Shown here in pieces: positions 43,689 to 50,980 of a DNA stretch of 64,000 nucleotides. The first letter of the stretch is position 1; the number at the start of each line of letters is the position of its first letter. The position numbers and the translations under genes were made by a program. The DNA comes from DUQW01 sp050953825 (GTDB lineage: Bacteria > Bacillota_I > Bacilli_A > Acholeplasmatales > Acholeplasmataceae): positions 316,192 to 380,191 of the forward strand of contig JBMNNF010000013.1 in assembly GCA_050953825.1 (NCBI GenBank). The letters run 5' to 3'. Under the pieces are notes generated by a model. It worked only from the letters and a program-made list of their open reading frames with translations. It was not told the DNA's origin and did not search any database.

Positions 43689-45077
43689 ATGAAAAAAATA
43701 GAATCTATAATAGAAGAACTTTTGAATTTGGACTATGAAACAGAATGGTTAGAGTTCAAAGAAAATGTTAATGATCCAAATATGATTGGAGAATATATTT
43801 CTGCATTATCCAATTCTGCAGCAATTCATAAAAAAGAATTTGGTTATTTAATATGGGGGATAGATGATATCAGTCATAAAGAAGTGGGAACTAAATTTGA
43901 TTTTCAAAAAGATGTCAAAAATGAACCGTTAGAACATTTTTTAGCACGACAAATTAGCCCAAGTATTGCCTTTCAATTTTATGAATTAAAAATAAAAGGA
44001 ATTAGAGTTGTTGTTTTAGAAATACCAGCTGCATTTAAAATACCAACAGCTTATAAGGGAGTCAGATATTTGAGAATTGGTTCAAGTAAAGTTAATTTAT
44101 CAAAATATCCAGAAAGAGAAGCAAAATTATTTGTGAAACTTCAAAAAGAAGAAATTAATTTGCAAAATAAAGAGTCAGAATATCAAAACTTAACATTTGA
44201 GAGGCTTTTTACATATTATGCAGGTAAGGGAATAAAGCTTAATCCAAATAATTTTAAAAAGAATTTATTTTTATTAACAAAAGATGGTAATTATAATTTA
44301 TTGGCTCAGTTGTTATCAGACAATAGTTATATTCCAATTAGAGTTTCAATATTTACAGGTAAAGATAAATCAAGCCCCTTGTTTTCTATAAAAGAATTTG
44401 GGAACACTTGTTTACTTATTTCTTTGGAAAAAATATTGGAATATGGAGATATTATCAATTTAATCCAAGTCGATGAAAAAGACAGAACCACAACAAGGAA
44501 TGATGTACCATTATTTGATCATAATGCCTTTAGAGAGGCAGTTATAAATGCTTTTGTGCATAATAGATGGGTTGATGGCAATGGTCCTATGATAACAGTA
44601 TATAATGATAGGGTTGAGATCTTATCAAGAGGAGCATTACCTAACAATCAAACCAAAGAGGGCTTTTTCCTTGGAGAATCAATTCCAGTTAATCAAAAGT
44701 TATCTGATATATTTTTACAACTAAGAATTAGTGAAAGATCGGGAAGAGGGGTTCCAAAAATTGTTGAAGTATATGGTAGAGAAACATTTGAATTTAGAGA
44801 AAATTCAATAGTTGTTAATATTCCGTTTAATAGAATTAGGACTAATGTGGGGGATAAAGCGAGGGATAAAGTGGGAGATAAACCAACTTTAAATGAAACA
44901 CAAGCAAAAATGCTTTTAGAAATAAGAAATAATCCTAACGTTACTCATGAACAATTGGGAAGGGCTTTAAATCTTAAGAGAACAGCTATACAAAACAATA
45001 TATCTTTCTTAAGGAATAATGGATATATAAAAAGAATAGGATCTAATAAAAGTGGTTATTGGGAAGTTTTAAAATGA
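43689..45077 (+). CDS. AlbA_2/COG2865-type ATP-binding transcriptional regulator
   Basis: 462-residue putative regulator. An N-terminal AlbA_2 (Schlafen-type) domain covers residues ~10-140 (DYETEWLEFKENVNDPNMIG, KEFGYLIWGIDD, YLRIGSS). A RecG-C-terminal-like ATPase domain follows at ~200-380 (DHNAFREAVINAFVHNRW, ISERSGRGVPKI). A short linker TNVGDKARDKVGDKPT with a 4-residue VGDK repeat leads to a C-terminal winged helix (VTHEQLGRALNLKRTAIQNN). GGGGG precedes ATG 43689. In related proteins such a repeated linker is also seen, but its meaning is not established. First gene of the tRNA-Gln island; the phosphotransferase gene overlaps its end. Confidence 0.88.
   Translation: MKKIESIIEELLNLDYETEWLEFKENVNDPNMIGEYISALSNSAAIHKKEFGYLIWGIDDISHKEVGTKFDFQKDVKNEPLEHFLARQISPSIAFQFYELKIKGIRVVVLEIPAAFKIPTAYKGVRYLRIGSSKVNLSKYPEREAKLFVKLQKEEINLQNKESEYQNLTFERLFTYYAGKGIKLNPNNFKKNLFLLTKDGNYNLLAQLLSDNSYIPIRVSIFTGKDKSSPLFSIKEFGNTCLLISLEKILEYGDIINLIQVDEKDRTTTRNDVPLFDHNAFREAVINAFVHNRWVDGNGPMITVYNDRVEILSRGALPNNQTKEGFFLGESIPVNQKLSDIFLQLRISERSGRGVPKIVEVYGRETFEFRENSIVVNIPFNRIRTNVGDKARDKVGDKPTLNETQAKMLLEIRNNPNVTHEQLGRALNLKRTAIQNNISFLRNNGYIKRIGSNKSGYWEVLK
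44847..44882 (+). repeat. Three in-gene 12-bp repeats mirroring the promoter operator
   Basis: GTGGGGGATAAA (44847-44858), GCGAGGGATAAA (44859-44870) and GTGGGAGATAAA (44871-44882). The first is the exact reverse complement of the promoter 12-mer TTTATCCCCCAC; the others differ by one or two bases. They encode VGDK-like linker units between the ATPase and winged-helix domains. Confidence 0.92.
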
Positions 45078-46003
45078 TATATAAAAAGATTTTGAATAAA
45101 ATTTTTAATAATGAAATTATATCTAAAGTAGAGCCATTAAATAAAGGGTGGTCAAATGATACTAAATATTATATCGAAGATAAAGAAAATAATAAATTTT
45201 TGTTAAGAATTTCTGTTTTTCCATTATATGATAAAAAGTTGTATCAATATAATTTATTAAAAGAAATTTCTAAATTAGAGATTAATGCACCAAAACCTTT
45301 AGAATTAGGTAACATTGATAATTATGTTTATTTTATTTTATCTTGGATAGAAGGAAACGATGCAGAAAAGATTACTCCTACACTTGATGAAGAAACGCAA
45401 TACCTACTAGGTATTAATGCGGGATTAACACTTAAACAAATTCATTCTATAAAAATAAAAAGTGATATAAACTGGGCGGCATATTTTAAAGCTAGAGTAG
45501 AAGATAGAATTAAAAAAGTAAAGGAATCGTCAATCAAGCATAAATATTTAAATTTGTTTTCTAATTATTTATTAGATAATATAGGGTTAATCAAAGATAG
45601 GCCAATTTCAATTTTGCATGGAGATTATCATTTAGGTAATATGTTATTAAATGATAATCTAGAATTAGGAATTATTGATTTTGATAAAATGAAAATAGGT
45701 GATCCTATTTATGATTTTAAGCAAATGATTTGGACCACTAGAGTATCTAATGTATTTGCAACAGGTTTAATAGATGGATATACGGATTTTAAACCAAAGA
45801 ATGATTTCTTTAAATTATTACTTTTATATTCTATAGAGTCTTCGATAGCTAACCTATATTGGACTTCAAAGTTTGAAAAAGCAGATAAAAAGGTTGCGTC
45901 AGAATTGTTTGATAATTTATATAAGAATTATGATGGATTAACTACAATAATTCCATTGTGGTATGATGGAAAACTAAAAATTAAATATAAAGATTTAAAA
46001 TAG
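45074..46003 (+). CDS. Aminoglycoside-phosphotransferase-like kinase
   Basis: 309 residues with a protein-kinase-like APH fold. Visible are a glycine-poor nucleotide loop region (VEPLNKGWSNDTKYYI), the invariant Lys region (FLLRISVF, where Arg stands at the usual Lys), the Brenner motif LHGDYHLGNMLL and the metal-binding IIDFDKM. Similar kinases are widespread in Clostridia and Bacilli as uncharacterised resistance-like phosphotransferases. ATG overlaps the regulator's stop (ATGA), so the two are translationally coupled, which suggests that the regulator controls the kinase. The substrate is unknown. Confidence 0.85.
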   Translation: MIYKKILNKIFNNEIISKVEPLNKGWSNDTKYYIEDKENNKFLLRISVFPLYDKKLYQYNLLKEISKLEINAPKPLELGNIDNYVYFILSWIEGNDAEKITPTLDEETQYLLGINAGLTLKQIHSIKIKSDINWAAYFKARVEDRIKKVKESSIKHKYLNLFSNYLLDNIGLIKDRPISILHGDYHLGNMLLNDNLELGIIDFDKMKIGDPIYDFKQMIWTTRVSNVFATGLIDGYTDFKPKNDFFKLLLLYSIESSIANLYWTSKFEKADKKVASELFDNLYKNYDGLTTIIPLWYDGKLKIKYKDLK

Positions 46004-46021
46004 AAGAGCGACTCAATATAC

Positions 46022-46200
46022 CTCTATTTTCCCTTAAAAGGTATGCTAAATGACTTTTTAACCAGTTTATGAAAGTGCATTTTCGCCGATAACTTTCCCT
46101 TACAATACCCAAGAATACCTAAAAAGGTATAGTAACGGATTTTTTTAGTAGTTTTGTGTAAGTGTATGCTTTTTCGCTAAACCTTTTGTATTAAAGCTGG
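46022..46200 (+). repeat. Conserved right-end sequence of island module 1
   Basis: Begins CTCTATTTTCCCTTAAAAGG and includes GTAACGGATTTTTTTAGTAG (from 46132) and CCTTTTGTATTAAAG before the tRNA-flank repeat. The same blocks in the same order occur at 50475-50567. Copy 1 has about 87 extra bases between two AAAAGGTAT motifs. Confidence 0.8.
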
Positions 46201-46229
46201 TGCCATAAAAATGTTTAATTAGTAAACTA
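46201..46229 (+). repeat. tRNA-Gln-flank repeat, copy 2
   Basis: 29 bp identical to 43275-43303. Similarity then continues through a copy of the tRNA terminator (AATCGCC 46242-46248 / GGCGATT 46255-46261) up to the CGTACCAAGGG repeat at 46346. Confidence 0.88.
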
Positions 46230-46345
46230 AATATTTGAATAAATCGCCTAACAAGGCGATTTATTCATAAATATAAAGTCCATTTAGATTATAAAAATGA
46301 TTTTAGATTGGCTTTTTCTGATATTGATATTGGTTTTTAAAATCT

Positions 46346-46363
46346 CGTACCAAGGGTTCGAAC
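46346..46363 (+). repeat. CGTACCAAGGGTTCGAAC repeat, copy 3
   Basis: Exact 18-bp copy of the motif at 43421 and 43455, in the duplicated flank. Confidence 0.85.
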
Positions 46364-46403
46364 CGTCAATTATAAACACAGTAATTATAATTAGACTTGT
46401 TAA

Positions 46404-46444
46404 AGACATATTAGGAAGACATTTAGAAGGACATAGGCAGACAC
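46404..46444 (+). repeat. 12-bp-period GACAT array
   Basis: AGACAT, AGACAT, GGACAT and AGACAC at 46404, 46417, 46429 and 46439. In one frame the stretch reads GRHLEGHRQTR, resembling the GHxx linker repeats known from other COG2865 proteins. No complete gene is present here, so it may be a relic of one or an operator array. Confidence 0.55.
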
Positions 46445-46583
46445 GAAGTAAAATTGCAAAAGATGTTTTAAAAAGCTGAAAACGACAAAATTGTCATTTA
46501 AAAAATAAAGTTGCTTTCTAATTTATAAGGAGTCGACGTAATATTATTTTTTATTAAATAAACAAGATACAAGAAAATCGGGT

Positions 46584-46624
46584 GCACATTTGCTTGGACA
46601 TGGGGTGGACATTTGCCAGGACAT
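46584..46624 (+). repeat. 12-bp-period GGACAT array upstream of ATPase 1
   Basis: GCACAT at 46584 and GGACAT at 46596, 46607 and 46619, with periods of 11-12 bp. Lies about 165 bp before the ATPase start. The 46.0-46.79 kb stretch has no gene apart from these repeats. Confidence 0.6.
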
Positions 46625-46674
46625 TTGTTTGTCTCTACATCCTAACATATTTAAAGGTATACATATATAACAAA

Positions 46675-46769
46675 GTTTTGAAAATATAATTTCAAAAACT
46701 CCTAAAAAGCTAATGTTTTGAAAATCTACTTTCAAAACTTTTGACAAAACCATATTTTCTTGCTATTAT
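46675..46769 (+). promoter_or_regulatory. Palindrome-controlled promoter of ATPase 1
   Basis: A palindrome of 9-bp arms GTTTTGAAA / TTTCAAAAC at 46715-46738 lies 2 bp before a TTGACA box (46741-46746), followed after 17 bp by TATTAT (46764-46769). A second, less perfect palindrome of the same type is at 46675-46699. The same unit without a gene occurs at 48263-48294. Confidence 0.75.
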
Positions 46770-46786
46770 ATAATTGGTGATAAGGT

Positions 46787-48004
46787 ATGTATAATGTTAT
46801 TGAAAGAAATGATTATTTAAATCAACTTATATCATGGAAAGATCATGATGTTATAAAGGTTATAACTGGTATTAGGAGATCAGGAAAATCTTATTTGCTA
46901 AAAGAATTATTTTATGGTTATCTATTGAAGAATGGTATCACTAAAGATCAAATTATAATCTTAGATTTAGAATCTATTGAACATGAGGAGTTAAGAGATT
47001 ATAAAAAGCTATATGAATACATAAAAACTAAACTTGTCCCAAACAAAAAAAATTATGTAATATTAGACGAAGTTCAAAATGTAAAAGATTTTGAAAAAGT
47101 ACTTAGTTCTTTATATTTAGATAAAAATATCGATATATACATTACAGGATCTAATTCTAAAATGCTTTCCGGTGAACTTGCCACCTTATTAACGGGTAGA
47201 TATATAAAAATTGAAGTTTTACCCTTATCTTTTTTGGAATATAAAAGTACCCTCGATTCATCTATACCAGTAGATAAAGCGTTTATTAATTATCTAAAAT
47301 GGGGAGGCTTTCCCTATATTACAGCCCTCCAACCAAATGATGTCTTATGCCATCAATATTTAGATGGTATTTATAATACACTCGTAAAAAAAGATATTAT
47401 TTATATTAATCGTATTGAGGATGTTTTAATATTAGAAGATATAATAAAATTTATCTTTTCTAATATAGGTAGTGTAATATCTCCTAATAAAATTAGTAAT
47501 ACACTTACTAGTAAAGGTAGAAAAACATCAAGACCCACTGTAGAAAAATATTTATCATATCTATTAGATAGTTTTATGTGTTATAAAGTTAATCGATATG
47601 ACCTTAAAGGTAAAAGATATCTTGGATCATTAGAAAAATACTATGTAGCTGATATCGGACTTAGAAATTACTTAATAGGTTTTAAAAACTCGAATTATGG
47701 TCATATATTAGAAAACATAATCTATCTTGAATTAAAAAGGAGAGGATATGATATTTACATAGGAAAAATTGATGATTTAGAAGTAGACTTTGTGGTCAGC
47801 ACATATGATGATGTATATTATATTCAGGTAGCCCACACTATTACTGAAAAAGAAGTGTTTGATAGAGAAATATTACCCCTATTGAAAATAAATGATCATC
47901 ATAGAAAAATAATTTTAACTACAGATTATCCGTTAAATAAAACTTATAACGGAATAAAGATAATTAATGTTTATGATTGGTTATTAAAGGTAGAAGATTT
48001 CTAA
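46787..48004 (+). CDS. AAA_14-DUF4143 ATPase 1
   Basis: 405 residues. A P-loop ATPase domain has Walker A GIRRSGKSYL, Walker B NYVILDEVQNV and sensor TGSNSKMLSGELATLLTGR. A winged-helix-like middle (GSVISPNKISNTLTSKGRKTSRPTVEKY) follows, then DUF4143 with a PD-(D/E)xK-like fold (ADIGLRNYLI, LENIIYLELKRRGYDI, LEVDFVVS, YYIQVAH). The family is widespread and often multi-copy in bacteria and archaea, with no settled function. The 86-bp stem-loop element overlaps its stop codon. Related copies lie at 50981 and, more distantly, 57265. Confidence 0.9.
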   Translation: MYNVIERNDYLNQLISWKDHDVIKVITGIRRSGKSYLLKELFYGYLLKNGITKDQIIILDLESIEHEELRDYKKLYEYIKTKLVPNKKNYVILDEVQNVKDFEKVLSSLYLDKNIDIYITGSNSKMLSGELATLLTGRYIKIEVLPLSFLEYKSTLDSSIPVDKAFINYLKWGGFPYITALQPNDVLCHQYLDGIYNTLVKKDIIYINRIEDVLILEDIIKFIFSNIGSVISPNKISNTLTSKGRKTSRPTVEKYLSYLLDSFMCYKVNRYDLKGKRYLGSLEKYYVADIGLRNYLIGFKNSNYGHILENIIYLELKRRGYDIYIGKIDDLEVDFVVSTYDDVYYIQVAHTITEKEVFDREILPLLKINDHHRKIILTTDYPLNKTYNGIKIINVYDWLLKVEDF

Positions 48005-48088
48005 TGTTAATATAAAAGTACCCAATTGTGTGCATGTAACTTTCCCCGGTTATAGTCACTAATGAAAGGGTACTTTTTTATTAACATT
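48003..48088 (+). repeat. 86-bp stem-loop element, copy 1
   Basis: 21-bp imperfect terminal inverted repeats (48003-48023 and 48068-48088; inner arm AAAAGTACCC / GGGTACTTTT) enclose a 44-bp core including GTGCATGTAACTTTCCCC. The second copy, also 86 bp, lies at 56751-56836 with both arms and core conserved. Copy 1 begins in the stop codon of ATPase 1 and could act as its terminator. Confidence 0.85.
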
Positions 48089-48143
48089 AACAATCAAAAG
48101 AGAGGGAAATATGCTATTCGGTGGGAGACACTTGACACTTCTA

Positions 48144-48177
48144 ATTCTAACCCCATCGAATTCGAGGGGTTTAGAAT
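48144..48177 (+). repeat. Inverted repeat of unknown role
   Basis: ATTCTAACCCC / GGGGTTTAGAAT around an 11-bp centre, with one bulged base. No T-run follows, so it is not an obvious terminator. Confidence 0.6.
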
Positions 48178-48262
48178 GGAGGTGAATGACACGGCGTTAT
48201 AAAATAAGTATATGAATATAAAAGGGTGAAAAGATAATTTCAAAAGTCCCTAAATAACTAAA

Positions 48263-48294
48263 GTTTTGAAAATCAATTTTCAAAACTTTTGACA
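48263..48294 (+). promoter_or_regulatory. Orphan ATPase-type promoter
   Basis: Palindrome GTTTTGAAAAT / ATTTTCAAAAC (48263-48286), then two T and TTGACA (48289-48294): the same arrangement as before ATPase 1, with matching sequence upstream of it too. No ATPase gene follows. Instead the sequence runs into the CGTACCAAGGGTTCGAA repeat and the 3' end of the recombinase gene. Confidence 0.75.
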
Positions 48295-48313
48295 ATACCT
48301 GTTTTCGAAATCT

Positions 48314-48330
48314 CGTACCAAGGGTTCGAA
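48314..48330 (+). repeat. CGTACCAAGGGTTCGAA repeat, copy 4
   Basis: 17 bp matching the copies at 43421, 43455 and 46346. It lies 10 bp from the recombinase stop codon. Confidence 0.85.
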
Positions 48331-48340
48331 ATTTTTAATT

Positions 48341-48928
48341 TCATAAAAACTTTACATATTTTAAAAAAGTACTTCTAGCCATATTAAGTGATTGTGTAGC
48401 CTCGTTGGAAGTAAGTTCTTTATTTAAATATCTATTCGCGACTTCATTAAAGTTATCTGGTAAGATATATCTAGGGCGCCCCATGTGGACGCCTCTTTCT
48501 TTTGCAAGCCTTATTCCTTCGGCTTGTCTTTGCCTTATGTTCTCTCTTTCTGTTTCAGCCACGAATGATAATATTTGTAAAACTATATCACTAATGAATT
48601 TACCTATCAAATTTGTTGCATCATTTCTTGTATCTAAAAGTGGCATATCAATTACTAAAATATCAGCTTCAATTATTTTAGTAATATAATGCCATTCTTC
48701 AATTATCATATTATAATCTCTACCTAAACGATCAATTGATTTTATTATTAATAGATCGTTTTTCTTTAAAATGTTTCGTAGTTCCTGATATTTCTCACGA
48801 TTAAAATCTTTTCCACTTTGTTTATCAATGAATATTTCATCATCACTTAAAGCTAGTTTATACATCTCATCCATTTGTCTATCAATGTTTTGTGTAGCAG
48901 TTGAAACTCTAACATACCCATATTTCAT
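48341..48928 (-). CDS. Serine recombinase (resolvase/invertase family)
   Basis: 195 residues. The catalytic domain starts MKYGYVRVSTATQNIDRQ with the nucleophile Ser in RVST. Also visible are IIKSIDRLGRDYN, the long helix ETERENIRQRQAEGIRLAKERGVHMGRPR, and a C-terminal helix-turn-helix (LTSNEATQSLNMARSTFLKY). The small size fits resolvases and invertases, not large serine integrases. AAAGGAGTTG precedes the start. It is a candidate for having shuffled the modules of this island. Confidence 0.93.
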   Translation of the reverse strand: MKYGYVRVSTATQNIDRQMDEMYKLALSDDEIFIDKQSGKDFNREKYQELRNILKKNDLLIIKSIDRLGRDYNMIIEEWHYITKIIEADILVIDMPLLDTRNDATNLIGKFISDIVLQILSFVAETERENIRQRQAEGIRLAKERGVHMGRPRYILPDNFNEVANRYLNKELTSNEATQSLNMARSTFLKYVKFL

Positions 48929-49172
48929 AAAAACAACTCCTTTTAAGATATTATACCCCTCATTTTTATGAAAAAAGACAGCTGTAGAGCCAACTATCAA
49001 GCATAAAGCCACACCTTTATATCTAAATATAGTGTAACTTAAAAAAGTCTAAAATTCAACTTATTAAATAGATTTTGATTCTTTTTTTGGGATTTATAAA
49101 AGATTCTATTCCTTTTAATTTTTTTATTAAAAATCCACAAAGGTGTACCTTTAAAATCAGGAGGAAATTTTT

Positions 49173-49598
49173 ATGAAAAAAAGAAATTTATTTTTATTAA
49201 TCTGGATTGGAAGTTTGGTTCTTTTAGTTGTGTTTGGAGCTGTAGCAAATACATTTAAACAAGAATCGGCAGGTTATACAGCGTTTGGGGCACTTGGACT
49301 CATAGCACTAATATCATTTATTGTTTTCTTAGTTATGTGGAAAAAAACATGCCCTTCTTGTAAAAATGGGAAAATGATTTATACCCACAATGAAGATGGC
49401 GAATCTTTTGTTAGTGATAGAAACGTGACCAAAAGTAGTGACATAAAAGATAGAAAGGGAAATTTGGTTGGAACTGTTGAAACTACAGAAGAACAATCTT
49501 ATTTAGTAACACCTAGTTATAAAATTTATGAATGTAACAAATGTGGTCACACAATACAAAAATTAGATAAGAAAAATATAAAAAGCGAAAGACTTTAA
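49173..49598 (+). CDS. Small membrane protein with zinc ribbon
   Basis: 141 residues: two membrane helices (LFLLIWIGSLVLLVVFGAVA and FGALGLIALISFIVFLVMW), then a cytoplasmic domain with CPSC (~residue 64) and CNKC (~residue 124) that could bind zinc, and a basic C-terminus. AGGAGG precedes the ATG. Function unknown. The next gene, also membrane-bound, follows in the same direction after about 75 bp. Confidence 0.8.
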   Translation: MKKRNLFLLIWIGSLVLLVVFGAVANTFKQESAGYTAFGALGLIALISFIVFLVMWKKTCPSCKNGKMIYTHNEDGESFVSDRNVTKSSDIKDRKGNLVGTVETTEEQSYLVTPSYKIYECNKCGHTIQKLDKKNIKSERL

Positions 49599-49675
49599 CA
49601 TATATTTTTAGCATTGATAGTTATTATTAATCATTATTATACTTTTAATAATGCTAGATATGCGAGTTGTTAATT

Positions 49676-50443
49676 ATGTCTAAAAGATGGGTTTTGAAAG
49701 AAGAAAATGATACTTCATTAGGATTATTAGGTACTATTCTTTTATGGGTACTAGTTTTATGGTGGGTTTATCTTCTTTACTATTTAATTTATTACATGTA
49801 TGTTTGGCCTATCAAACAAATAGTTATAGGAATAAGAGATAGAGAAAGTGAAAAAATAATTATTGGAAGCGCGATTATAGGGATATATATTGTTATCCTT
49901 ATTATATCAAGTATCCAAGGATCTATTTCATCCAAGAAATTTCAATTTAGAGGATTAGACAATATAGAAATTTCGTATGGCGAAAGTTTTGATTTTCTTA
50001 ATGGAATAGAGCTATATAAAAATAATGAAAAAGTAGAGGGTGAAATAACTTTTATAGGTGATGTCAATACACTTGCTTTAGGTGAATATGATGTAATATA
50101 CACAGGCGTTTATCAAGGCGAAATAATCACTAAAAAAATTACTGTTTCGGTTATTCCGTTTTATACTAATAAGAAATATAACATAATAATTTTAGAAAAA
50201 TTTAAAATTACAAAACTTTCAGATAATAAATACGAAATAAGAGGAAAAATCATTAATAATTCATATAAAACATACAGAACAGTTAAAATAGAATATCATA
50301 ATGAAAATTTAAATTCGACTACTAATTTAAATTTTAATGATGGGTTAATTGTTGGTGAAAATGAATTCTCATATATTATTGAGTATGAATTTAACCCTAT
50401 AGATACACACAGTTACAGAATTAAAGACATTGTTTGTTATTGA
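49676..50443 (+). CDS. Membrane protein with Ig-like and FxLYD-like domains
   Basis: 255 residues. Two N-terminal membrane segments (LLGTILLWVLVLWWVYLLYY and IIIGSAIIGIYIVILIISSI) are followed by an extracellular Ig-like domain (ISYGESFDFLNGIELYKN, LGEYDVIYTGVYQGE) and a C-terminal FxLYD-like beta domain (YEIRGKIINNSYKTYRTVKI). The ATG at 49676 has only a weak ribosome-binding site. Surface-exposed protein of unknown role. Confidence 0.72.
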   Translation: MSKRWVLKEENDTSLGLLGTILLWVLVLWWVYLLYYLIYYMYVWPIKQIVIGIRDRESEKIIIGSAIIGIYIVILIISSIQGSISSKKFQFRGLDNIEISYGESFDFLNGIELYKNNEKVEGEITFIGDVNTLALGEYDVIYTGVYQGEIITKKITVSVIPFYTNKKYNIIILEKFKITKLSDNKYEIRGKIINNSYKTYRTVKIEYHNENLNSTTNLNFNDGLIVGENEFSYIIEYEFNPIDTHSYRIKDIVCY

Positions 50444-50474
50444 AAAGGAAAACGAGAGATATGGTTTTATTTTC

Positions 50475-50567
50475 CTCTATTTTCCCTTAAAAGGTATCGT
50501 AACGGATTTTTTTAGTAGTTTTAGTTAAACGCTTACTTTTAGGCTATACCTTTTGTGTTGAAGGTGG
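50475..50567 (+). repeat. Conserved right-end sequence of island module 2
   Basis: Same blocks as 46022-46200: CTCTATTTTCCCTTAAAAGG, then GTAACGGATTTTTTTAGTAG and CCTTTTGTGTTGAAGGTGG, leading into the tRNA-flank repeat. Confidence 0.8.
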
Positions 50568-50616
50568 TGCCATAAAAGTGTTTAATTAGTAAATAGCTCT
50601 TCTGAGCTATTTTTTT
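50568..50616 (+). repeat. tRNA-Gln-flank repeat, copy 3, with terminator
   Basis: TGCCATAAAAGTGTTTAATT and on matches the copies at 43275 and 46201, but then diverges into a different terminator: stem ATAGCTC (50593-50599) / GAGCTAT (50604-50610) followed by T. Confidence 0.8.
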
Positions 50617-50665
50617 ATAAAATCTATTATAAGCCGCGATGTTCTAATATAGACAATTAACAAAT

Positions 50666-50740
50666 CTGAAAAACACGGAATTGCAGTTAACTTCATAAGT
50701 ATATTTATTTAAGTTGTCCTAAAAATGTAGACGTCTGAAT
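50666..50740 (+). repeat. Iteron plus decayed hairpin (orphan ATPase-type regulatory unit)
   Basis: CTGAAAAACACGGAAT at 50666-50681, then TTGCAGTTAA, then a decayed version of the hairpin AGTTGTCC...GACGTCTGAA at 50712-50738. The same composite, better preserved, is at 56869-56965 and 53190-53308. Confidence 0.65.
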
Positions 50741-50800
50741 TTATGACTAAATTAGATATTTTGAAAATAAAGAAGCTGGTGTGAAGTCTGGTTATAACCA

Positions 50801-50857
50801 TATAAAAATTTAAAAAGTGACTTTCAAGATTTAAATAAGCCTAAAAATTTGAAAGTT
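50801..50857 (+). repeat. Leader repeat before ATPase 2
   Basis: ATATAAAAATTTAAAAAGTG, then ACTTTCAA...TTTGAAAGT as an inverted pair. About the same sequence occurs at 57054-57110 before ATPase 3. Confidence 0.7.
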
Positions 50858-50899
50858 ATATTCATTTTCAAACACAAAATAATGTTAAAAATAACAAAC

Positions 50900-50953
50900 A
50901 TGTTGACTATTTTTGACGATAATGTTAAAATACACGTGAAAAACAGTCAACAT
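50900..50953 (+). promoter_or_regulatory. Promoter of ATPase 2 bracketed by an inverted repeat
   Basis: TTGACT (50903-50908), a 17-bp spacer and TAAAAT (50926-50931). The promoter sits between the two arms of a 15-bp inverted repeat with one mismatch: ATGTTGACTATTTTT (50900-50914) and AAAAACAGTCAACAT (50939-50953). One arm overlaps -35, the other the start of the transcript, which suits autorepression. Confidence 0.75.
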
Positions 50954-50980
50954 TATGACTTGATTTTAGGAGTTGGTAAA

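Noticed and set aside
46297..46479. Small gene of 60 codons in the module flank
   Set aside because: It starts in the degraded tRNA-flank repeat, has no ribosome-binding site, and consists of the CGTACCAAGGG repeat and the GACAT array read as codons.
43275..50616. Integron-type cassette array
   Set aside because: There is no integron integrase, and the repeated ends do not show the attC inverted arms with the GTTRRRY core. They match the tRNA-Gln flank.
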